Shown piece by piece: positions 50,652 to 60,075 of a stretch of DNA of 64,000 nt (its first letter is position 1; each line of letters begins with the position of its first letter). The notes below the pieces were generated by a model. It was not told where the DNA came from. It saw only the letters and a program-made list of their open reading frames with translations, and searched no databases. The DNA is taken from the NCBI RefSeq assembly GCF_900113735.1, contig NZ_FOQM01000036.1, forward strand, positions 1 through 64,000, in the 5' to 3' direction. Source of the stretch: Bradyrhizobium sp. Gha (GTDB lineage: Bacteria; Pseudomonadota; Alphaproteobacteria; Rhizobiales; Xanthobacteraceae). A program made the translations under genes and the position numbers.

Positions 50652-52685
50652 ATGAGCTTCCACTCGATCTACGCCCACGGATTTGCGCGCGTGGCAGCCT
50701 GCGTCACCACCTCCCATGTGGCCGATCCCTCGGCCAATGCGAAGGCGGTCATCGCGGCGGCAAAAACCTGCGACGCACGATCGGTCGCTGTATCGGTGTT
50801 TCCCGAACTGTGCCTCTCGGGCTATGCGATCGAGGACCTCGTCAAGCAGGATCCGCTGCTCGATGCGGTCGAGCGCGGGTTGGCATCGATCGTCGAGGCC
50901 TCCGCCCCGCTGATGACGGTGCTGATCGTCGGTGCGCCGCTGCGCTTCGGCCATCGCATCTACAATTGCGCCGTGGTCATCCATCGCGGCAGCATTTTGG
51001 GCGTCGTGCCCAAGAGCTATCTGCCGACCTATCGCGAATTCTACGAGGGACGTCATTTCGCCTCCGGCGCCGGCATTGCGGGAGAGATGATCGCGTTCGG
51101 CCGACTGCAGGCTCCGTTCGGAACCGACTTGCTGTTCGCGGCCGAGGACCTTCCCGGTCTCACCATCGGCGTCGAAATCTGCGAGGACATGTGGATCCCG
51201 GTGACGCCGGCCTCCGAGCTTGCGCTGGCCGGCGCGAGCGTGCTGATCAATCTCTCGGGCAGCCCGATCACGATCGGCCGGGCGCGCTCGAGAGCGCTGT
51301 TGTGCCAGTCCACCTCCGCGCGCTGCCTCGCGGCTTATGTCTATTCTGCCGCGGGGGCAGGGGAATCCACCACTGACCTCGCTTGGGACGGCCAGACCGC
51401 GATCTATGAGAACGGCGTGCTGCTGGCCGAAGGCGAGCGCTTCAGGCAGGACGGCCAGATCACGTTGGCCGACGTCGATCTCGACCTGCTCAGGCAGGAG
51501 CGCGCCCTGATGGGCACGTTCGACGACAACCGCCGCCAGCGCGAGGGGTTCTACCGCAAAATCACCTTCTCCCTGAATCCGCCGGCGTCCGACATCGGCT
51601 TCCTGCGCAAGGTCGAGCGCTTCCCGTTCGTGCCGAGCGACGAGAGCCTGCTCGAGCAGGATTGCTACGAGGCTTATAACATCCAGGTTGCGGGCCTCGT
51701 GCAGCGCATGCGCGCCACCGGCACCAAGCGCGTGGTGATCGGGGTCTCAGGCGGTCTCGACTCCACGCACGCGTTGATCGTCGCCGCCAAGGCCGTCGAC
51801 CTGCTCGGCCTGCCGCGCGAGAACATTCTGGCCTACACCATGCCGGGCTTTGCCACCGGCAGCGAGAGCAAGACCAATGCGCTGGCGCTGATGCAGGCGC
51901 TCAAGACGACTTGGCAGGAGCTCGACATCCGCACCACGGCCACGCAGATGCTCAAGGACATCGGCCATCCCTTCGGCTCGGGCGACAAGGTCTACGATGT
52001 CACCTTCGAGAACGTGCAGGCGGGCCTGCGCACCGACTATCTCTTCCGGCTCGCCAACCATCACGGCGGCATCGTCATCGGCACCGGCGATCTCTCCGAG
52101 CTCGCGCTCGGTTGGTGCACCTACGGCGTCGGCGACCAGATGGCGCACTATAATGTCAACGCCGGCGTGCCGAAGACGCTGATCCAGCATCTGATCCGCT
52201 GGGTGATCAGCTCGAAACAGTTCAGCGGCGATGTGAACGGAACGCTGGCCTCGATCCTGTCGGCCGAAATCTCGCCGGAGCTGGTACCGGTCAAGCCGGG
52301 CGAGAAGCCGCAGAGCACGGAAGCGTCCGTCGGGCCTTACGAACTGCAGGATTTCAACCTGTTCTACACGCTGCGCTTCGGCTTGCGGCCGTCCAAGATC
52401 GCCTTCATGGCGTTGCAGGCCTGGAAGGACGTCGCAAAGGGCGAATGGCCGCCGGCATTCCCGGCCGACAAGCGAAAGTCGTACGATCTCCCGGAAATCC
52501 GCCGCTGGCTTGAGGTGTTCTTGCGGCGCTTCTTCGCCTTCAGCCAGTTCAAGCGCTCGGCGATGCCGAACGGGCCAAAGGTTTCGGCCGGCGGCTCCTT
52601 GTCGCCGCGTGGCGACTGGCGTGCGCCCTCGGATTCGAGCGCGGCGGCATGGCTTGAGGATCTCGAGCGGAACGTGCCGAAGTGA
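50652..52685 (+). CDS. nadE: Glutamine-dependent NAD+ synthetase
   Basis: A 677-residue two-domain enzyme. The N-terminal nitrilase-type glutaminase has Glu (VFPELCLSGYAIEDL), Lys (VVPKSYLPTYREFYEGR) and Cys (GVEICEDMWIP). The C-terminal synthetase has the P-loop GVSGGLDSTHALI and GTGDLSELALGWCTYGVGDQ. It amidates nicotinate adenine dinucleotide to NAD. Length matches the long glutamine-using form. ATG 50652 (MSFHSIYAHGF) is preferred. Confidence 0.96.
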   Translation: MSFHSIYAHGFARVAACVTTSHVADPSANAKAVIAAAKTCDARSVAVSVFPELCLSGYAIEDLVKQDPLLDAVERGLASIVEASAPLMTVLIVGAPLRFGHRIYNCAVVIHRGSILGVVPKSYLPTYREFYEGRHFASGAGIAGEMIAFGRLQAPFGTDLLFAAEDLPGLTIGVEICEDMWIPVTPASELALAGASVLINLSGSPITIGRARSRALLCQSTSARCLAAYVYSAAGAGESTTDLAWDGQTAIYENGVLLAEGERFRQDGQITLADVDLDLLRQERALMGTFDDNRRQREGFYRKITFSLNPPASDIGFLRKVERFPFVPSDESLLEQDCYEAYNIQVAGLVQRMRATGTKRVVIGVSGGLDSTHALIVAAKAVDLLGLPRENILAYTMPGFATGSESKTNALALMQALKTTWQELDIRTTATQMLKDIGHPFGSGDKVYDVTFENVQAGLRTDYLFRLANHHGGIVIGTGDLSELALGWCTYGVGDQMAHYNVNAGVPKTLIQHLIRWVISSKQFSGDVNGTLASILSAEISPELVPVKPGEKPQSTEASVGPYELQDFNLFYTLRFGLRPSKIAFMALQAWKDVAKGEWPPAFPADKRKSYDLPEIRRWLEVFLRRFFAFSQFKRSAMPNGPKVSAGGSLSPRGDWRAPSDSSAAAWLEDLERNVPK

Positions 52686-53270
52686 TCCTGACATCGGATA
52701 GGGCGGCCCAAAACGACTTCGCGCCGCCCGGCTGATCAAGCCGGCGGCGCGACGTTGCGATTTAGAAAGTACCGAGGTCCGGAGTGCCTAGGAGTCCGGA
52801 CCTCGTCACCTTGCCCCAGCCTTCAACCCCCGCCCCATGCGGTCCCCCAACCCCATGTAGCGCGATCAGAGGGTGATGCCCTTGGAAGTGGCCGCCGATC
52901 GATGAGCGTGATGTACGCGAGGTCTCGATAGGATTCCATTCCGGAGCACTACGGACCAAAATGCGCTTGATCGGCCCGCGAATGCGTGAGGCTGCGCGCG
53001 CTCCGCTCGGCGAGAAGATCGCGCCTTGCAGCTTCACGCCCTCACGGTGTGCTATCGCGATCCTGCGCTGGCGAAAAGCGGCGCAGCGCTCCATCCGGCC
53101 AACCAACGGGGCCGCGTCGGGGGCAGGGGAGGCCTGCGATCGGCCGATCCCGGCCGGTTGACCACAAGTTCCCGTTGCGCGCGACCGGCCTGTGCGCTAT
53201 CCGGCCGAAAGGCCTGAGGCGGCTCCATATTTTCCCGCTCAGGCAGCCAAACCCGAGGACGGAAACCGCC
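52686..53270. other. 585-bp nadE-ilvD intergenic region
   Basis: No gene is supported. It contains a strong hairpin (52773-52805) and, near ilvD, an inverted repeat GGCCGGT (53152-53158)/ACCGGCC (53184-53190). Frames through it give Arg/Pro-rich or repeat-like text and were rejected. I looked for a branched-chain-amino-acid leader peptide before ilvD and found none. Confidence 0.55.
52773..52805. terminator. 11-bp stem-loop downstream of nadE
   Basis: CGAGGTCCGGA (52773-52783) pairs perfectly with TCCGGACCTCG (52795-52805), with an 11-base loop. It lies 88 bases after the nadE stop and has no T-run. It could be a factor-assisted terminator or a dispersed palindrome. Confidence 0.5.
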
Positions 53271-55121
53271 ATGCCAGCCTATCGCTCCCGCACCACCACC
53301 CACGGCCGCAACATGGCGGGCGCGCGCGGCCTCTGGCGCGCGACGGGCATGAAGGACGGCGATTTCGGCAAGCCGATCATTGCGGTCGTGAACTCCTTCA
53401 CCCAGTTCGTGCCCGGTCACGTCCATCTCAAGGACCTCGGCCAGCTCGTCGCCCGCGAGATCGAGCAGGCCGGCGGCGTGGCAAAAGAGTTCAACACCAT
53501 CGCGGTCGATGACGGCATCGCCATGGGCCATGACGGCATGCTCTATAGCCTGCCGTCGCGCGAGCTGATTGCCGATAGCGTCGAGTACATGGCCAACGCG
53601 CATTGCGCCGACGGCCTCGTCTGCATCTCCAATTGCGACAAGATCACGCCCGGCATGCTGATGGCGACGCTGCGGCTCAACATCCCCGCCGTGTTCGTCT
53701 CGGGCGGCCCGATGGAAGCCGGCAAGGTCAAGCTCGCTGGCAAGACCAAGGCCGTCGATCTGATCGACGCCATGGTCGCTGCGGCGGACTCCAAGGTCAG
53801 CGACGACGACGTCAAGGTGATCGAGCGCTCGGCATGCCCGACTTGCGGCTCGTGCTCGGGCATGTTCACCGCCAACTCGATGAACTGCCTGACCGAGGCA
53901 CTCGGCCTGGCGCTCCCAGGCAATGGCACAGTCGTCGCCACCCACGCCGACCGCAAGCGCCTGTTCGTCGAGGCCGGCCACACCATCGTCGATCTCGTCC
54001 GCCGCTACTACGAACAGGACGATGCATCCGTGCTGCCGCGCAACGTCGCGAATTTCAAGGCGTTCGAAAATGCGATGACGCTCGACATCGCGATGGGTGG
54101 CTCGACCAACACTGTGCTGCATCTCCTGGCGGCGGCGCATGAAGGCGAGGTCAAGTTCACCATGCAGGACATCGACCGGCTATCGCGCCGCGTGCCCGTG
54201 CTCTGCAAGGTCGCGCCGTCGGTCGCCGACGTCCATGTCGAGGACGTGCATCGTGCCGGTGGCATCATGGGCATTCTCGGCGAGCTCGATCGCGCCGGGC
54301 TGATCGACACTTCGGTCTCGACCGTGCACGCGCCGACCATGAACGAGGCGTTGGAGCGCTGGGACATCAAGCGCTCCAAGAGCGAGGCTATCAGAACCTT
54401 CTATCGCGCCTCGCCGGGCGGCATCCCGACGCAGGTCGCGTTCAGCCAGGAGCGCCGTTACGACGAGCTCGATACCGATCGCGAGAAGGGTGTGGTGCGC
54501 AATCTCGAGCACGCCTTCAGCAAGGACGGCGGCCTCGCCGTGCTCTACGGCAACCTCGCGCAGGACGGCTGTATCGTGAAGACCGCGGGCGTCGACTCCT
54601 CGATCCTGAAATTCTCCGGCCCCGCGCGCGTGTTCGAGAGCCAGGACGCCGCGGTGGACGGCATCCTCGGCGGCAAGGTCGTCGCGGGCGAGGTCGTGGT
54701 CATCATCTACGAGGGCCCGCGCGGCGGTCCCGGCATGCAGGAAATGCTGTATCCGACCAGCTATCTGAAATCGATGGGCCTCGGCAAAGCCTGTGCGCTC
54801 GTTACCGACGGACGCTTCTCGGGCGGCTCCTCGGGTCTGTCGATCGGCCATCTCTCGCCCGAAGCCGCCGAAGGCGGCAACATCGGCCTCGTCCGCACCG
54901 GTGATCGCATCGCGATCGACATCCCGAACCGCAGCATCACGCTCGAGGTTTCCGACGAAGAGCTTGCCAATCGCCGCGCGGCTGAGGAGGCGAAGGGCGA
55001 TGCAGCCTGGCAGCCGGCTGCGCGCAAGCGCAACGTCTCCACCGCGCTGCAGGCCTACGCCGCGCTCACCACGAGTGCCGCGCGGGGTGCCGTGCGCGAA
55101 GTGAAGCGTCGCAACAAGTAG
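53271..55121 (+). CDS. ilvD: Dihydroxy-acid dehydratase
   Basis: A 616-residue enzyme of valine/isoleucine synthesis, of the long (4Fe-4S) form and the usual length. Cluster cysteines are in CISNCDKITPGML and CPTCGSCSGMFTANSMNC. The C-terminal GRFSGGSSGLSIGHLSPEA is conserved. The N-terminus MPAYRSRTTTHGRNMAGARG fixes the start at ATG 53271; the longer open frame is not used. It is followed by a hairpin terminator. Confidence 0.97.
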   Translation: MPAYRSRTTTHGRNMAGARGLWRATGMKDGDFGKPIIAVVNSFTQFVPGHVHLKDLGQLVAREIEQAGGVAKEFNTIAVDDGIAMGHDGMLYSLPSRELIADSVEYMANAHCADGLVCISNCDKITPGMLMATLRLNIPAVFVSGGPMEAGKVKLAGKTKAVDLIDAMVAAADSKVSDDDVKVIERSACPTCGSCSGMFTANSMNCLTEALGLALPGNGTVVATHADRKRLFVEAGHTIVDLVRRYYEQDDASVLPRNVANFKAFENAMTLDIAMGGSTNTVLHLLAAAHEGEVKFTMQDIDRLSRRVPVLCKVAPSVADVHVEDVHRAGGIMGILGELDRAGLIDTSVSTVHAPTMNEALERWDIKRSKSEAIRTFYRASPGGIPTQVAFSQERRYDELDTDREKGVVRNLEHAFSKDGGLAVLYGNLAQDGCIVKTAGVDSSILKFSGPARVFESQDAAVDGILGGKVVAGEVVVIIYEGPRGGPGMQEMLYPTSYLKSMGLGKACALVTDGRFSGGSSGLSIGHLSPEAAEGGNIGLVRTGDRIAIDIPNRSITLEVSDEELANRRAAEEAKGDAAWQPAARKRNVSTALQAYAALTTSAARGAVREVKRRNK

Positions 55122-55185
55122 AGCCGAGGCGCGCACGCGATCGCGAGTATCGCGGTCACGTCGGGTCGCATGGTCAACGAGACCT

Positions 55186-55211
55186 GAACGGCCGGCGCAA
55201 GCCGGCCGTTC
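55186..55211 (+). terminator. Hairpin terminator after ilvD
   Basis: GAACGGCCGGC (55186-55196), tetraloop GCAA, GCCGGCCGTTC (55201-55211): a perfect 11-bp stem 64 bases past the stop codon. There is no long T-run. Confidence 0.6.
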
Positions 55212-55312
55212 GCATTAAGGATGCCCCGACGAACTTCGGCAGATCTGGATTTTACGGCGTATACTGTGCCGAGCTTCGCAAATCCATTTCGGGCAATTGG
55301 GGCACCACCATA

Positions 55313-55690
55313 ATGTCGCGTACTCTTGCTGTCGTTTTCTCTGCCGCCGTCGCCGCGATTGCGATGACCAGCGTTGCCTGCGCCGGCTGCTACAATTGCT
55401 ACGCACCGCCGCCGCCGTGCCAGACCTGCTATCAGCAGCAATACGTCGCTCCGCAATACCGCACCGTCGACGAGACGGTGATGGTGTCGCCAGGTGCGAC
55501 CGTCGCGCACCGCACGCCGGCGCAGTACCGCACCGTGATGGTTCCGCAGACCGTGATGGTGGCGCCCCCTGGTGTCCAGTACGAGCACATCCCCCCACAA
55601 TACGCCACGCGCCAGCGCACCGAGATGGTCTCGCCGGGTTATTCCTATTACGCGCCGGTTCAGCCTGCTTGCGGCCATTGCGGCTACTGA
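55313..55690 (+). CDS. Small Cys/Tyr-rich secreted protein with internal repeats
   Basis: A 125-residue exported protein. The signal peptide (LAVVFSAAVAAIAMTSVACA) is followed by a Cys/Tyr/Pro-rich head (GCYNCYAPPPPCQTCYQQQY) and then near-repeats of the type QYRTVDETVMVSPGATVAHR and QYRTVMVPQTVMVAPPGVQY. It ends with PACGHCGY. It is likely surface or periplasmic. The regular TVMV repeats suggest a beta-structured polymer or coat-like protein. No family function is known. Confidence 0.75.
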   Translation: MSRTLAVVFSAAVAAIAMTSVACAGCYNCYAPPPPCQTCYQQQYVAPQYRTVDETVMVSPGATVAHRTPAQYRTVMVPQTVMVAPPGVQYEHIPPQYATRQRTEMVSPGYSYYAPVQPACGHCGY

Positions 55691-56323
55691 GCCAACGCAA
55701 CAAACTGCAACAAACAGACTTGGTGCGGTGTCCCTCGGGGCGCCGCGTTTCTTTTGCGGAGAAGCCAAACGAGGCCCGGTCATGGAGGCAAATCCACCCG
55801 GGCCTCGCCACCGGCGACACCCTGGGCGGTGTCGCTGGTATCAGGGAAGGCTGACGGGGCAACTGCGATGACTGGCCCCAAGTGCCGTTTGAAACTAGAG
55901 CACCAGCCTGACGCTTGCCTGACAGGGTGAGGTGGGGCGGGGCCCGATACGGACATCCATCCCTCCGCGCTGCCCTGCATCACCGACGCTTCGTCTGCGA
56001 GGGCTGCGGCGGTCGAGCCGCCGACGTTCGGCCCGACGTCGGGCGGGGTGACGCACGGCTGGCCATCATCGCCTACCAAAATGACAGGCAGGACGGCCCC
56101 GGCCACGGTGGGGGGCTTTGAGGTATAGGCCGGGGCCGCTGGAGGTGCTTGGTCAACTTGCACCAAGCAAGGGCCAGCCTAATCGCAGATCGAAGGCCGG
56201 CTCCGTTCGCTTTCGCACAGTTCCATTGCCTAATTTTCCCAAGTCGGATTCACATACATTGATGCAGTCTGAAAATGCGCGCGATCTACTTGCCAGACTG
56301 TCAGGGAATTGGGTCAACAGGTT
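55691..56323. other. 633-bp region without a supported gene
   Basis: It contains two hairpins: CGAGGCCCGG/CCGGGCCTCG (55770-55807) and a 12-bp stem at 55810-55839. A minus-strand frame (55780-56166) has Pro/Ala-rich text with LPVILVGDDGQPCVTPPD, which could be a relic of a phage-like structural protein. It has no recognisable start context and was not called. Confidence 0.5.
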
Positions 56324-56515
56324 ATGGTGAGTGAAAATGCACTGCCAGCGCGCAGATTTCTTATTCGGATGGGAGGTCTCGGTTGGATGGTCTACGATCG
56401 AGAGCGCAAGGGACCGGCGCTGATTGGAACGGACATAGCAGCCAATTTAACGAAAGAACAAGCAGAACGAGCCTACGAAATCCTCATTCGCTCAGCACAC
56501 AACTCTCAACGCTAG
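56324..56515 (+). CDS. Small 'WMVYDRE' protein, copy 1
   Basis: A 63-residue protein, MVSENALPARRFLIRMGGLG, then WMVYDRERKGPALIGTDIAA, then LTKEQAERAYEIL. It is homologous to the protein at 61099-61386: both have a strand-like F-I-x-R segment, the exact WMVYDRE core and an LTKEQAE helix. Function is unknown. The pair lies on opposite sides of the tRNA-Ser island. Confidence 0.65.
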   Translation: MVSENALPARRFLIRMGGLGWMVYDRERKGPALIGTDIAANLTKEQAERAYEILIRSAHNSQR

Positions 56516-56973
56516 AGCGCTGAGGCCCGCATTTCTCTGTCGACGAAATGGTGGTCGCACCTTCGGGATTATTCGATGGCAACACCGTGCGTCCACCCAC
56601 GTCAAGCCGCACGCTCCGGTGCTCCTCGTCCTCTTCACGATCGAGATCGCAGGCACGGCCAGCGCGGCGCGATCTGGCGGGTGCCGTCTCTGATGCTTAC
56701 GGCTTCGATCTCTGAATTGCGGTTAGCTGAGGAACAACGTCGATTGGCGGGCCGGTCGGCAGATGCAGCCCGCCGCAAATCAGGGCGTCCTGCCCATATC
56801 CATGGCCCGACCTTGGAGCTGCCACACTGTTGGACATGGCAGGTGCCCGGGGCGCTTGCGGCGGGCTTCCTGAAGCCCTAAGAGACCTTTGTCCCCAAGA
56901 TGTCCCCAAAACCAAGGGCAGTTCGCATTGCGTTCGATGGGGCCAGCCGCTAAGTGCTTGAACTTATTGAGCT
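56516..56973. other. 458-bp region before tRNA-Ser without a supported gene
   Basis: Open frames here are short and Arg-rich and lack ribosome sites. The promoter of the tRNA should lie in the last 60 bases. No insertion sequence end or att-like repeat was recognised. Confidence 0.5.
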
Positions 56974-57063
56974 GGAAGGGTGGCCGAGTGGTTTAAGGCA
57001 CCGGTCTTGAAAACCGGCGTGCCCGCAAGGGTACCGTGGGTTCGAATCCCACCCCTTCCGCCA
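56974..57063 (+). tRNA. tRNA-Ser (anticodon TGA)
   Basis: The 90-base sequence begins GGAAGGGTGGCCGAGTGG, has anticodon loop CTTGAAA (anticodon TGA, reading UCA), a long class II variable arm (CGTGCCCGCAAGGGTACC), TPsiC GGTTCGAATCCC and a 3' acceptor strand CCCTTCC plus G and encoded CCA. The 7-bp acceptor stem GGAAGGG/CCCTTCC is perfect. An integrase relic starts 7 bases after it, marking it as an island attachment site. Confidence 0.97.
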
Positions 57064-57070
57064 CCGCTCA

Positions 57071-57867
57071 ATGGCTGGAAGGCTCAAACCACTTCACGTA
57101 GAGCGCCGAAACAAACCCGGCAAATACGCCGACGGCGAAGGTCTCTACCTGATCGTCACCGGACCGACATCGAAGAGCTGGTCCTACAGATACTGGAAAG
57201 ACGGCAAGGAACGCTGGCACGGCCTTGGCTCCTTGAAGGACGTATCGCTAAAGGATGCGCGGCTCGCCCGCGATGCGGCGCGCCTGCGCGTGAAAGGCGA
57301 TCGCAGCATCGCTGGCGTGGACATCGTGCAGGAGAGGCGGAAGGCGCGCGAAGAGGCCAAAGCCGTCGAAGCGCAGCTGGCGTTGTCGACATTCGAGGAG
57401 TCCGCGGAAGCCTACATCCGGGCAAACTGGTCGACCTGGAGTGAGAAGCATCGCGACCAGTGGCCGTCCTCGCTCAGCGCTACGCTTATCCCACCATCGG
57501 CAAGCTGACGATCCCTGAGATCAAGCCGAGCCACATCCACGATCTGCTGAAGCCGATCTGGGTGGAAAAGCGGGAGACCGCGAACCGGGTCCGTGGCCGG
57601 ATCGAAACGATCATTGCAAAGAACGTCGATATCGACGATCCAGACTTTCGCAATCCGGCAGAACTCACGAGGCAATTGCGCGAGAAGCTGCCAAAGCGCC
57701 CCAAGCGGATGGTCCGCCATCATCCGGCCTGCCTTGCAGCGACGCGCCGGCGTTCATGAAGGTCCTTGCTTGATCGTCTCGGCTACGGACACGTCACAGT
57801 GCATGGCTTCCGATCTGACCTTTGCCACCTGGGCCGAGTCTCATTGGACGATCGGAGGGTAGGATAG
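57071..57867 (+). pseudogene. Decayed tyrosine recombinase (P4-type integrase) at tRNA-Ser
   Basis: Frame 1 (57071-57508) gives the intact N-terminal arm-binding domain: KYADGEGLYLIVTGPTSKSW, SYRYWKDGKERWHGLGSLKD, VSLKDARLARDAARLRVKGD. A frameshift near 57455-57475 moves the text to another frame (LAQRYAYPTIGKLTIPEIKP, DLLKPIWVEKRETANRVRGR) up to about 57759. A further deletion and shift leave only the C-terminal active-site fragment LDRLGYGHVTVHGFRS (57774-57821), with the HxxR motif, then junk to a TAG at 57867. Most of the catalytic domain is missing, so it cannot be functional. Confidence 0.9.
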
Positions 57868-58084
57868 GGGCCTTCGAGCTGAGCCAGCCGCAAGCGTAAG
57901 GACTACAAGGTGCCTCGATAAGACGAGCCAATGTCCGCTGGTCCACCGTATAGCGACGGATTAGTCGACACTGGATAAGGCCCGCTAAGGGCCGGCATGC
58001 CGCGACATCATCCGTATGGGCAATTCCCATGACCCATCGTACAATTGACTACCAAGGTGCAATTAGTACCAAGGTGGATCGTTA

Positions 58085-59869
58085 ATGGTGCACGAGCGGC
58101 CAGCCCGAGTTGAGCGTCGGTTGGCGGCGATTTTGGCCGCTGACGTAGTGGGCTATTCGCGGCTTATGCATCATGACGAGGAGGCCACGCACGCCAAGCT
58201 GACTACACTCCTCGCGGATGGTATTACAAACGCGATCTCTGAACACGGGGGGCGCATCGTCAAAAATACCGGCGACGGGTTCTTGGCAGAGTTTCCGAGC
58301 GCGGTGGAAGCGGTTCGGGCTGCTGTGCAGTTCCAGATGCGCATCAGAGAACTTACGGTAGCCGATGCGGCAGACGGACGGATTGCCTTCCGTGTGGGCA
58401 TCAACGTCGGCGACGTGATTGTCGAGCCGCATGACATTTTTGGCGATGGGGTCAATATTGCGGCACGGCTCGAGAGCATTGCAGAACCAGGCGGCATCTG
58501 CATCTCGTCGTCCGCCTACGATCATGTTCGGGGCAAGGCCGGGGTCGAATTCGCCGATCTGGGCGTCCAGAACCTCAAGAATATCGCGCTTTCGGTTCGG
58601 GCCTATGCAGTGGTCCGGGACGGGCTCAGCTCGGCGCCAGAACCGCCGCGAGCGAAGCTCGACCTGCCGTCTCCCCCTCGTCTTTCTATCGTCGTGCTGC
58701 CTTTCGCCAATCTCAGCGGTGATCCCGAGCAAGACCATTTCGTCGATGGCGTGACCGACAGTTTGACCACTGACTTGTCGCGGATTAGCGGCTCGTTCGT
58801 GATCGGCCGCCACACGGCATTTACCTACAAGGGAAAAGCGGTTGACCTTAAGAAGGTCGGGCGTGAGCTAAACGTCCGCTACGTGCTCGAAGGCTCTGTA
58901 CAGCGGAGCGGCAAGCGACTTCGGCTCAACGTACAACTGCTCGATGCTGAAACCGAAAATCACCTTTGGGCCGAGCGGTTCGACAAGCCGGTCGCCGATC
59001 TCTTTGACATGCAGGACGAAATCGTGGCGCGACTGGCTAACGCGCTGAATGCCCAAATGATTGCAGCTGAGGCGCGCCGGGCAGAGCGCGCTGCAAATCC
59101 CGACGCGATGGACTTGAACTTTCAAGGTTATGCCTGTTCATACAGGGGCGTGGAGCACATGAGCGAGGCGCGCAGCTTTTTCGAACGCGCCTTGGCGATC
59201 GATCACGGAAGCGTCGGAGCATTGGTCGGCTTGGCGCTCGTTGATCTAACGATCGGAGCTTCCCTGCTGGCTGATAACCGAGCCGCGTACCTTTCGGCGG
59301 CTGAAGCAAATGCGATCAAGGCGCTGGCATTGGCGCCGGACCACGCAGTGGCCCACAGGATCTTGGGAGGGGCTTACATTTTTACAAACCGTGCCGCGCA
59401 GGGGATCGCTGAATGTGAGCGGGCATTGGAGATTGATCGCAATCTGGTCGGTGCTCACAGTGCCATCGGTATCGCAAAGTTCTTCATGGGTCGCGGTGCT
59501 GAGACGGAAGGCCATATCGTCGAGGCTCTCCGTCTCTCCCCTCGCGATATCTTTGCCCACCGCTGGATGCATATTGCTGGCATGGCCAAGATACTGATCG
59601 GCGCAGATACCGAAGCCGTCGCTTGGCTACAGCGAAGCATTGAGGCCAATCGCAACTTTCCTGCGGCCCATTTCTGGCTCGCCGCGGCCTTGGGCCTGCT
59701 TGGCGAAAGAGATCAGGCGCGAAGCGCCGCAGAAGTGGGACTAAAGCTCGATCCAGGCTTTACCATCAGCCGTTTGCTTCTCAGCAAAGCAAGCAACAAT
59801 CCGACATATCTCGCCGAACGAGAGCGCGTTTGCGAGGGCATGCGCCTGGCCGGGGTGCCGGAGGGATGA
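58085..59869 (+). CDS. Class III adenylate/guanylate cyclase with TPR-containing C-terminal region
   Basis: A 594-residue protein. The N-terminal CHD cyclase domain has RLAAILAADVVGYSRLM (first metal Asp), IVKNTGDGFLAEFPSAVEAV (second metal Asp) and DIFGDGVNIAARLESIAEPG. A middle FlgO/TolB-like segment follows (LSIVVLPFANLSGDPEQDHF; VRYVLEGSVQRSGKRLRLNV). The C-terminus is a series of TPR-like helices (EARSFFERALAIDHGSVGAL, AIKALALAPDHAVAHRILGG). Rhizobia carry many such proteins. There is no membrane segment. It likely makes cAMP in response to protein partners or ligands. Confidence 0.92.
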   Translation: MVHERPARVERRLAAILAADVVGYSRLMHHDEEATHAKLTTLLADGITNAISEHGGRIVKNTGDGFLAEFPSAVEAVRAAVQFQMRIRELTVADAADGRIAFRVGINVGDVIVEPHDIFGDGVNIAARLESIAEPGGICISSSAYDHVRGKAGVEFADLGVQNLKNIALSVRAYAVVRDGLSSAPEPPRAKLDLPSPPRLSIVVLPFANLSGDPEQDHFVDGVTDSLTTDLSRISGSFVIGRHTAFTYKGKAVDLKKVGRELNVRYVLEGSVQRSGKRLRLNVQLLDAETENHLWAERFDKPVADLFDMQDEIVARLANALNAQMIAAEARRAERAANPDAMDLNFQGYACSYRGVEHMSEARSFFERALAIDHGSVGALVGLALVDLTIGASLLADNRAAYLSAAEANAIKALALAPDHAVAHRILGGAYIFTNRAAQGIAECERALEIDRNLVGAHSAIGIAKFFMGRGAETEGHIVEALRLSPRDIFAHRWMHIAGMAKILIGADTEAVAWLQRSIEANRNFPAAHFWLAAALGLLGERDQARSAAEVGLKLDPGFTISRLLLSKASNNPTYLAERERVCEGMRLAGVPEG

Positions 59870-60075
59870 TGTCGCCCATTCGAGACCGATTCAGCCGGTC
59901 GTCATGCCCATCATTCCACGATTGCTAAGCCGCTGGATTCATTTCGCTCCTTCAGCAATAACGTCCAGGGTAACTCCGTCGCGGAATCGCTGTGATTTAC
60001 GGCCTTTCCTGCATATTTGTTCGCGGCGCATGCCATGCTGTTGACTCGAATAACGTCGAACAGCTGAGCACGTCC

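Noticed and set aside
52762..53106. 114-residue minus-strand frame in the nadE-ilvD gap
   Set aside because: Runs through a perfect palindrome, has no ribosome site and reads like repeat-derived text.
53100..53270. Branched-chain amino-acid leader peptide before ilvD
   Set aside because: No short frame enriched in Ile, Val or Leu codons followed by a terminator was found.
55780..56166. 128-residue minus-strand Pro/Ala-rich frame
   Set aside because: Crosses two hairpins and lacks start context. It may be a relic of a structural protein but cannot be supported as a gene.
56576..56881. 101-residue plus-strand frame before tRNA-Ser
   Set aside because: Arg/Pro-rich, no ribosome site, no family resemblance.
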